Shown: in pieces, positions 10,061 through 17,400 of the stretch
Numbering within the stretch: position 1 is the first letter of the stretch
Layout of the letters: every line of letters starts with the position of its first letter
NCBI GenBank assembly: GCA_025558075.1
Contig: JAHLKF010000021.1
Location: forward strand, 248,001 to 312,000
Origin: Gaertneriomyces semiglobifer
Taxonomy: Eukaryota; Chytridiomycota; Chytridiomycetes; Spizellomycetales; Spizellomycetaceae
Length of the DNA: 64,000 nt
Direction of reading: 5' to 3'
Position numbers and translations under genes: made by a program
Notes under the pieces: generated by a model
Told to the model about the DNA's origin: nothing
Databases searched by the model: none
Seen by the model: the letters and a program-made list of their open reading frames with translations, nothing else

Positions 10061-10265
10061 TGTTGTAATAGAATCCCGGTGGCATACACGCCATTGGGGT
10101 TACCCCGTTATCGGTAACTGCTATGTCAGCACTGCCCTAAGTCACATGATCTTTTCCGTCGGGAAGCGCTTAACGCAACCGTCAGTTTAGAACTTAGAAC
10201 CTTAGACTTGAGAGATAACAGAGCTTATAAGAAGGATAAGAGCATCAGCAGGTTCCTCTGCAACA
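10061..10265 (+). repeat. LTR 3 of the mini-copia array
   Basis: 205 bp, ends CTCTGCAACA, followed by target copy ATGGA (10266-10270). Confidence 0.9.
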
Positions 10266-10403
10266 ATGGAGACCGAGACCCAAGACATCACCGAAACCAC
10301 GTCCGAGGGTACTGAGGAAGGAGAAATAGAAGAAGAAGGTACCGCAGAGCCGATGGAGGGTTGGGAGGAAGTGGAAAGCAGCGATCCTGACGAGGAACCG
10401 TGA
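10266..10403 (+). pseudogene. 3' part of the split acidic-tailed gene
   Basis: After the second ATGGA copy the frame that was cut at 8372 resumes (METETQDITETTSEG) and runs to TGA 10401-10403 through a Glu/Asp-rich tail. The in-phase resumption across the target duplication is strong evidence that the array landed in an exon. Confidence 0.6.
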
Positions 10404-10892
10404 TCGAAATCAAACAGACAGTCATATAAACATTGCTGATGTATAATAATGCAATAGTATTTTCGGTTATAAGCAGCGTTCAGCGGTATACCCAATATGA
10501 GCTATCTGCAGGGAACCCCCTGCGAATGTCCTGGTAAAAGGTATCCGGGCACCCACGCACATCCACAGGATGTCCGCAGGAGCTCTGACGCTAAAAGCTG
10601 GATGTCTCACGGAGATCAAGGCCTTGGAGTGCTGACGGAGATCGAACTGAAAATGTCCGTCGGACGTCTGACGGTATGCCTTTTACATGCGCTCGGGCAT
10701 GTCCCGGGGGAGGGAAAAATGGAGGTGCGCTGGGAGTGCGGTAGGGTTAGGGGTGTAGCCTTGTGATTCCCATAGCAACAAATACATATCGATCACACAA
10801 TGTAACAAACAATCTGACCTCCAGACAGATGCGTTTTCGTACGGACTTGGCACGCACCCAGGAAATCGTTAGATACTATCAAAGCTCATCTT
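10404..10892. other. Intergenic, no supported gene
   Basis: It begins with the likely 3' UTR of the split gene. A plus-strand open frame at 10497-10766 has poor composition and is not called. The stretch just before the copia LTR (after a pyrimidine run and AG at about 10835) may be exon of the host gene resumed at 19513. Confidence 0.3.
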
Positions 10893-10992
10893 TGTTGCAG
10901 AGGATCCTGCTGAGGCTCTGGTCCTTCTAATAAGCTTGTGTGTATTCAAGTCTAAGGTTCTAAGAGTACAGTTGAATGCCCGGCATAAGAGA
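10893..10992 (-). repeat. Copia 1 3' LTR, outer part
   Basis: The first 100 bp of the LTR as read on the plus strand. The rest resumes at 14243 after the hAT. 100 + 177 = 277 bp, exactly the length of the other LTR. Confidence 0.9.
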
Positions 10993-11166
10993 TAGTGCTG
11001 TCAAATGGCTTGGCTTGGCTTGGCTCTGGCTCGGGCAGTCATTTTGAGCCATGGCTGTGGCTCGGACGTCAGGAGCCAGTCGGCTCGATGGCTAAATTAA
11101 ATTGTCACGTGATTTTGACATGACTGTGCCACCGAGAAGGAAAAAAGCGCAAGCGTACGTGTGCCC

Positions 11167-11173
11167 ATATAAG
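11167..11173 (+). promoter_or_regulatory. TATA box for the plus-strand genes of the hAT
   Basis: ATATAAG lies 55 bases before ATG 11228, between the subterminal repeats and the first gene. Confidence 0.4.
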
Positions 11174-11227
11174 TGGTTACACTTTTGACACCTTTATTGT
11201 GACATTTCAGTGCGTTGCAAGCATATC

Positions 11228-11650
11228 ATGCCTCAAACTTGTAACCAGACCTCCCCTGAGGTTCAGATAGAGAAGATCGATCATTCTACCCCTATTTGTG
11301 AGCTACCTGGTGTTGCCAGAGCAATTGAGAGAGCTCAGAGGCGCTTTTTACAAACCCTTCTCAGTATTCTCCCCCCTGAGAGGAATCTTTATACATACAA
11401 AGGCTCCCCATATTATTATTTTCGTCATATTCCATACAAATACCTGCATGGTGCAGAGGTTGTTGGTCTTATCAAAACCACAGTTCGATTGACACCTGGT
11501 TCTCGTCAACAAACTCGTGTCTGGTTGGTTCCAACTGAACATTTTGAAAATGCCCCCCAAGAAGAGCACCCCCAGGAGAGGTACAGTTCAGACAACAGTG
11601 ATAGTGAGTCAGAATGGGAACAATGCGACATCGTCGACTGCGACCCCTAG
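11228..11650 (+). CDS. Hypothetical 140-residue protein with acidic tail, inside the hAT
   Basis: The first ATG after the TATA box (11228; a GTG in frame lies at 11210). The middle has blocks such as [20 protein letters not shown] and [20 protein letters not shown], and the end is a Ser/Asp/Glu-rich tail ([15 protein letters not shown]). No family was recognised. Its last 101 bases (11550-11650) overlap exon 1 of the histone gene in another frame, so either this is a true two-frame overlap or the real gene ends differently by splicing. It would lie upstream on the same transcript as the histone frame. Confidence 0.45.
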   Translation: MPQTCNQTSPEVQIEKIDHSTPICELPGVARAIERAQRRFLQTLLSILPPERNLYTYKGSPYYYFRHIPYKYLHGAEVVGLIKTTVRLTPGSRQQTRVWLVPTEHFENAPQEEHPQERYSSDNSDSESEWEQCDIVDCDP

Positions 11651-12027
11651 GAGACAATATCGTTATCGTCCTGGCACTGGTATATTATTATGAATTGATA
11701 CAATATTATTACATACTAACACATCCATTGGTAGTTGCTTTGAGGGAAATTCGTCGTTATCAAAAGAGCACTGATTTGTTATTGAGGAAGTTACCATTTG
11801 CCCAACTTGTCAAGGAAATTATGCAAGAAGAACATATCCGAAGCAAGAAACCTCCTGGCGACGCCATCATGCGCATACGTAAGGATGCAATGGTTGCATT
11901 ACAAGAGGCTTCCGAAGCATATTTGGTGCATCTATTCGAGGATACCAATCTTGCAGCTATTCATGCCAAGCGAGTGACGATTCAACCCAAGGATATGCAG
12001 CTGGTGCGAAAACTTCGTAAAGAATAG
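11550..12027 (+). CDS. Histone H3-like protein (CenH3-like), two exons, carried by a hAT transposon
   Basis: Exon 1 (11550-11679) encodes a basic tail, [12 protein letters not shown] up to [11 protein letters not shown] 55-nt intron (11680-11734; GTATAT...GGTAG with a perfect TACTAAC at 11714-11720) splits a valine codon. Exon 2 (11735-12027) continues [21 protein letters not shown], the H3 alpha-N/alpha-1 region, and ends with the alpha-2/alpha-3 signature ([32 protein letters not shown]). The spliced product is 140 residues, close to normal H3. The tail lacks the usual ARTKQTARKS start, and the loop between alpha-1 and alpha-2 is about nine residues longer than in H3. A divergent tail and longer loop 1 are typical of CenH3. 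It should pack DNA with H4; a centromere role is inference. Confidence 0.88.
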
Positions 12028-12063
12028 TGATGTAATTAAAACTAAACACATTTGCGATAAATT

Positions 12064-14001
12064 TTAAACATGATTTACGGATTTGGTATTGAATTTAATA
12101 CCATACTCCATCCAAGACTTGACACATAGAATCGATGGAACGCTTTTGTCTTTTAAAGCATTACGTTTCTTTGTAACAACATCGCCGGCTTTTGAAAAGA
12201 CTTGTTCACTGGGTACTGAAGTGGCTTGAATACTTAGGTAATCTCTTGCTATGATAGCCAACTTGGGAAAACGTCCGGAATTAACTTGCCACCATTGGAG
12301 GGGAGTTGCATTGATGTCGGCCAGCACTTCTCGAAGATATATTTCAGTTTCGGTAAGTGATCCATTTGCGTTCTCTTTGGTACGCTTGTTAAATACTTCT
12401 TCCAAGTAAGAAGCTTTGCGTTTGTTGCCATTTCTATGGAAAGATTCCTCAACATCATCAGAATCCGATTGTTGAATTTCATTCTCATATATATCTGTCG
12501 TTTGTTGCATGACGCTAGCACAAGTACCAGCACGTAACAATTCCGGAAGTTGTGACTCTTTGAAACGTGGATCCAGAATCGCACCCATAAAAGATTGAGG
12601 TGTATACAGGTGTTGAACATAATTCGACAACTTTGGTCTCATCTGAGATGCTGCTTCCTGAAACCAGAAAGGCTTTGTCGTATCGCTCGCAGCCGATGCA
12701 ACAACCTCACTCAACTCCTCGATAAGCACGATAACTGAACCCAACGTAGTATACTTTTGTCCTGAAAGTAAGGTTGTTGTAGAGTAGAATGGCTTCAGAA
12801 ATTGTAAAATAATAATAATACTGTAATATTCATCTTCTTCCAGATGATACCGTTCCAGGCCATGATCAGTTGTTGTAATCAGCTGTTCGATTGCATATCG
12901 AGTTTTGCAATAACTTTCCAGCATGAGATACACACTGTTCCATCGGGTTGAAACATCTTTCGGAATGATTCCTCCTGTACGACTAGTTTCTGCATTCATA
13001 GCTTTGCGTAATTCTTGAGTAAATTTACTAGATCGGTGGGTTGCCAGAACAAAGTCACGTATTTTACTGATTGGACCAGCAATGGCAGCCAATCCACTAT
13101 TGACGACTAGATTGAGTATGTGTGCAACACATCGTTGAATAGTCAATGGACTTTCACCCAACTGCTCACGGCTTGCATTCAATAGATTTAGTCCCCGAAT
13201 TCCGTTTTCAACATTATCAACAGTGATTCCTAGCACTTTTCTTTGAATGCCAAATTCGTTCAAGATCAAATGAAGCGTTTCTGCAATAGTTTCACCATCG
13301 TGGGGATGAGGAACATTACAAATGTCCAAGAGAATTGATTTCATTTCCCAATCATCAGATATCCAATGAGCGGTAACAGCCATAAATGGTGTCTTAGATA
13401 CAGATGTCCAGAGATCCGTCGTAAGTGAAATTTTACTCTTGATTGAAAGCAGATGAGTCTGAAGTTCCTTTTTCATATTGCTATATGCGTTGTAAAGTTT
13501 GTTCCGAATAGTGTTCCGAGTTACGACAGTTGCAGTAACATTTAGATATGTCAGAATGTTCTTGAAAGCGGTACTGTTCACAGCAGAAAACAGTTGTGAT
13601 TCTTTTACAATCCATTGAGTATTGAGGTCTTGAAGATGTTTAAGTTGATCTTGACTCATCTCTTCTGCAACTGGAGGCGCAATGTTTGGAACAAAGTTCA
13701 ATTGCGGTTGTCGACCAGTGTGAATGTTTTCTTCTAACATTTCTTGCCAATTCGGATGTTTTGTTGTTAGATGACGGCCAAGATTTGCAGACGCTGTTGA
13801 TAATTCATACGTTTTACAACACCAAATACATGTTCGATTCTTACCTATAATTAGAAATGCAAGCAATGTCTTTTGTCTGTAAGTCGATGTAAGACTCATA
13901 TTTAATCTATTGTAGTAATCGAAAATGGTTACAATTTTGGTAGTGTTTATGTCTAACTTCGCTTCACAAGCGTGTTTATTAATGTTCAAAAGTGTAACCA
14001 C
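12064..14001 (-). CDS. hAT-family transposase with BED zinc finger
   Basis: One 645-residue frame. An N-terminal BED-type finger (CIWCCKT...HLTTKHPNW) is followed by the RNase H-like core with hAT catalytic features: first Asp in LTTDLWTS, second in TVDNVENG, Glu in PSEQVFS. It ends in the hAT dimerisation region (WWQVNSGRFPKLAIIARDYL ... SEQVFSKAGDVVTKKRNAL). The length fits the family. The first methionine in frame is at 14001; a later one (MSLTSTYRQ, about 13898) may be the real start. It is convergent with the histone gene, 36 bases apart, leaving almost no room for separate terminators. Confidence 0.93.
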   Translation of the reverse strand: MVTLLNINKHACEAKLDINTTKIVTIFDYYNRLNMSLTSTYRQKTLLAFLIIGKNRTCIWCCKTYELSTASANLGRHLTTKHPNWQEMLEENIHTGRQPQLNFVPNIAPPVAEEMSQDQLKHLQDLNTQWIVKESQLFSAVNSTAFKNILTYLNVTATVVTRNTIRNKLYNAYSNMKKELQTHLLSIKSKISLTTDLWTSVSKTPFMAVTAHWISDDWEMKSILLDICNVPHPHDGETIAETLHLILNEFGIQRKVLGITVDNVENGIRGLNLLNASREQLGESPLTIQRCVAHILNLVVNSGLAAIAGPISKIRDFVLATHRSSKFTQELRKAMNAETSRTGGIIPKDVSTRWNSVYLMLESYCKTRYAIEQLITTTDHGLERYHLEEDEYYSIIIILQFLKPFYSTTTLLSGQKYTTLGSVIVLIEELSEVVASAASDTTKPFWFQEAASQMRPKLSNYVQHLYTPQSFMGAILDPRFKESQLPELLRAGTCASVMQQTTDIYENEIQQSDSDDVEESFHRNGNKRKASYLEEVFNKRTKENANGSLTETEIYLREVLADINATPLQWWQVNSGRFPKLAIIARDYLSIQATSVPSEQVFSKAGDVVTKKRNALKDKSVPSILCVKSWMEYGIKFNTKSVNHV

Positions 14002-14242
14002 ATTTTGTTGTAAATGAAGTCATTGTATAACTCGAAGAAATTTTATGGTGCAAGCCACTCACATGACACGCATCGCTTATGTCATATATGTAGCCATGGA
14101 GCCGGCTCGATGGCTGGGTTGGCTGACCATACAATTTGAGCCATGGCTCGTGGCTCGGGATTTTCAGCGAGCCATGACGTGGCTAGGGTTGGCTGAGCGG
14201 GCTGGCAAGCCGGCTCAGCCATTTGACAGCACTAATAAGAGA

Positions 14243-14419
14243 ACCACCCGACGGAAAAGGTCACGTGTCGGGTGTTAGGGCACCCAGTCACATGGGTCAC
14301 GTGCTCACGGGCACATGACGCACGTGTATGCGCTGATATGGATAAGAACCCATGTCATAGCGCGCGCCCTGGTTAGGGTATCCCTATGACGTGTATGTCA
14401 CCGGGACCCCCTTACAACA
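14243..14419 (-). repeat. Copia 1 3' LTR, inner part
   Basis: The remaining 177 bp of the split LTR. It contains three CACGTG boxes (14262, 14298, 14321). The polypurine tract lies just beyond 14419 (CTCCCCCCTC on the plus strand). Confidence 0.9.
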
Positions 14420-14479
14420 CTCCCCCCTCGGTGCATGCACGACATTTCCTGCAAACTGCCCGACACCTTCAGCAACTGT

Positions 14480-17400
14480 TCAGTGCTTATTGTCAGTGTT
14501 CGACATCTTCAGCAGCTTGTCAGCAGTGTCAGGCATTGTCAGCAACCTGTCAGACACTGTCATCAGCTTGTCAGCAGTGTCGGACGCTGTCAGCAACCTG
14601 CCAGACACTGTCATCAGCTTGTCAGCAGTGTCGGACGCTGTCAGCAACTTGTCAGAAGCGTCGGACATATGGAGACCCATGCGCGGATGCATGCTGTTCA
14701 GAGCAGGAGCGGCTAGAGCCTTGGTAAGTCCATCAGCAAGCTGATTATTGATGGATACATAGCAGAGAGCGATTTCCTGGGTCTGATGAACCTTTTCGCG
14801 GATGAAGTGATGACGGAGATCGATGTGCTTAGTGCGGTTGTGATTGACTGGGTTGTTGACAAGTTTGATGGCTGCCTGGTTGTCCTCGTATACTGTTAGA
14901 GCACCATATGTGCCGGGTTCAGTGCCGGGAAGGATGGACTTGTAGGTGTTATTTCGTGGAAAGTGCTCAAGGAGCGCGATCATCAGTCGACGGAGCCATA
15001 CTGCCTCTTTGGTGGCCTCAGCTAATGCAATGTATTCCGCTTCTGCTGTAGATTGTGCTGTGCAGTTCTGGAGCTTAGATGCCCACGAAATAGCGCCTCC
15101 GTTCAGCAAGAAGAGGTACACCGACGTCGAACGTCGATTTTCAGCATTTGCCGCGAAATCAGCGTCGGAGTAACCATGTAGGGAGGATACTCCCCCGTCT
15201 CTAGGGCCATACAAGAGCTTGAGGTTGCGAGTGCCTTTTACATAGCGGAGGTCACAGCCAGCAGCACTCAGATGCTGTTCAGTTGGTTTCGACAAGAAGC
15301 GGGACAGTTTGGAGATTGCGAATGCGAGATCGGGCTGTGTAGCGATGGTAACATACATCAAACTGCCGATTATTGACTGATAAATTTTTTGATCAGCCAG
15401 GACGTCGTCGTCGGTGGCAGCGACAAGCGATAAGCTGGGCGACAGTGGAACAGTGACAGATGTGGCATCGGCAAGGCCATAGCGAAGGAGCATGTCATCA
15501 ATGTATTTGCCTTGGTTCAGTGTCAGTGTGTCAGCAGTGCGTGTGACTTCAATGCCCAGGATGTACGAAATCTCCCCCATGTCCTCCATCGCGAATCGCC
15601 GGGCAAGACCATCCTTAATGGACTGTATGCGGGCCGTCGTGGAGCAGATGGTGAGGTCATCAACGTACAGGGCGATGATGTCAGGTGTGCCGCCGGCAGC
15701 TGGACGAATGTACAGCGTGGTGTCGAGAACTGTGGGTTGAAAACCAACGGACTTCAGATAAGTGTCAAGCGTTTGATTCCATAAGCGGGGAGACTGTTTT
15801 AAACCATAGATCGAACGTAGGAGCTTAACGTACGACCCATCAGGGAGTTGCATATGAATGTCGGTGTCGATTACAGCGTTCAGGAATGCCGTGAGGACAT
15901 CCATTTGGTGGACGACAAGGCCGAAGAGCTGAGAGAGAGCCAATAGCAGGCGGAGCTTGCTGAACTTGACGACCGGGGCATAGGTTTCATTGAAATCGAG
16001 ACCCGGGCGCTGGGTAAACCCACGGGCAGCAAGGCGGGCCTTATACTTCTTGATGGACCCGTCCGGGTGATGTTTAATCTTGAAAACCCATTTAGAATCG
16101 ATGGCATAAGCGTCGGACGGCAAGGCGTCGACGGGCATCCACGTCTGATTGTCAAGTAAGGACTGGAGCTCTTTATCGATGGCCTGCTGCCAGGCATGAC
16201 GATCAGGTGAGCGCAACGCCTGCTTATAAGTGACGGGTTCCCGGGCACGGGGGCCGTGGAGAGCGGATGCTACTAATGCCTCGACTTTAGGTGCAATTTC
16301 CGGGGATTGGTGCTTACGAGCGAAATATTCATCAACAACGGGCAAGCCGTGTAAGTTGAACGCATCGTTCCATTCAGGTTCAGAATACCCGACTTGCTTA
16401 ACAAAATATTGATGCTCCCCCGTCGGTGCGATCCGTTCATCAACAATGTACTCGACTTCAAAAACTTCATCATCGGGAGCGTCGGGAGCGGGATCGACAT
16501 AGTTGGTTTCATCGAACGTGACGTCGCGGGACCGATGAATGCGCTGTGTCAGGGGATCGTAGAAACGGTAACCCGTGGAGTCAGTGTACCCGATCAGTTT
16601 CATGCGACGGGCCCGGGGTTCGAACTTTTTATTGGGACGGCGTTCGACGGGGATATGAACATAAGCGTCGGACCACAAGACCCGCAGGTTCGCCACGTCC
16701 GCGGGAGAACCGTGCCATTTTTCATATGGAGTTGCATTTCCGATGGCGCGGGACGGGGTGCGCTGACGGAGGTAGTTGACAGCAACGACGATTTCCCCCC
16801 ACAAGTGCTGAGGTATGTGACTCGACAGCATGACCGCCCGGGTTTGTGTCATTAACGTCTGATTATAACGCTCGGCAATGTCGTTTTGTGCGGGAGAGTA
16901 CGCGTGCGTGGGACAAACCCGGGTGCCGTGCTGCCGGAGATCGCCGACAAGGGCATGGCTCAGATATTTGCCACCGTTGTCGCATCGCAGTTCAAGGGTT
17001 TTGCATCCACGGAGGTTTTCAGTGTGTTGGCGAAAAGCGTGGAATTCAGCGGGGATGTCGTGTTTATTTTGGATGACGACGACATGTGCGTATCGAGTAA
17101 GTTCGTCGATGAACGTGACAAGGTACGGGCAGTCATCGAGGGTGTCATGCTCGACTGACTGCACGTCGTTGTGGATGCGACCAAGGACACGGGTTGCAGG
17201 TTGGGGGTTGTCATGATTGAATGGAGAGCGTCGGGACTTAGTGACACGACACCCAACGCAGGTCGCAAGGGTGCCGGGCGCGGAAATACCGTATGCGCGA
17301 AGCGCTAGTTGGAGATTAGCAGTGCTCGGATGACCGAAACGTAGGTGCCAGAGCTTAAGAGTAACAGAGTCAGCGGAACTAGGGGCAGGATCAGCGATAA

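Larger units (their letters stand above)
8373..10265 (+). mobile_element. Tandem LTR-int-LTR-int-LTR array of an internally deleted Ty1/copia element
   Basis: Three 205-bp LTRs (8373-8577, 9276-9480, 10061-10265), each starting TGTTGTAATAGAATCCCGG and ending CTCTGCAACA, alternate with two short internal regions (698 and 580 bp). The whole array is flanked by a perfect 5-bp duplication, ATGGA (8368-8372 and 10266-10270), so it is one insertion that later expanded by unequal exchange, or that inserted as a two-unit form. The internal regions keep the primer-binding site, the leader stem-loops, a short gag relic and the polypurine tract (GAGGGGGGAG). All of pol is gone. Related full-length elements lie at 10.9-19.5 and 34.7-40.1 kb; their LTRs are 276-277 bp and diverged. 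Confidence 0.9.
10993..14234. mobile_element. Complete hAT transposon carrying a histone H3-like gene
   Basis: The ends TAGTGCTGTCAAATGGCT (10993-11010) and its exact complement (14217-14234) are 18-bp terminal inverted repeats. An 8-bp target duplication ATAAGAGA flanks the element (10985-10992 and 14235-14242), the length expected for hAT. GGCT/AGCC-rich subterminal repeats follow both ends. Inside are a hypothetical gene, a spliced CenH3-like histone H3 gene (plus strand) and a convergent BED-finger transposase (minus strand). Intact ends, exact duplication and an open transposase frame suggest a young insertion. Confidence 0.95.

Noticed and set aside
10497..10766. Plus-strand 89-codon open frame
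   Set aside because: Repetitive, unbalanced composition and no promoter, splice or family evidence.
14391..14744. Ser/Cys/Gln-rich plus-strand frames opposite the copia tail
   Set aside because: They are the antisense of the SDTADKL repeats and recur at each copia copy only because the repeats do.
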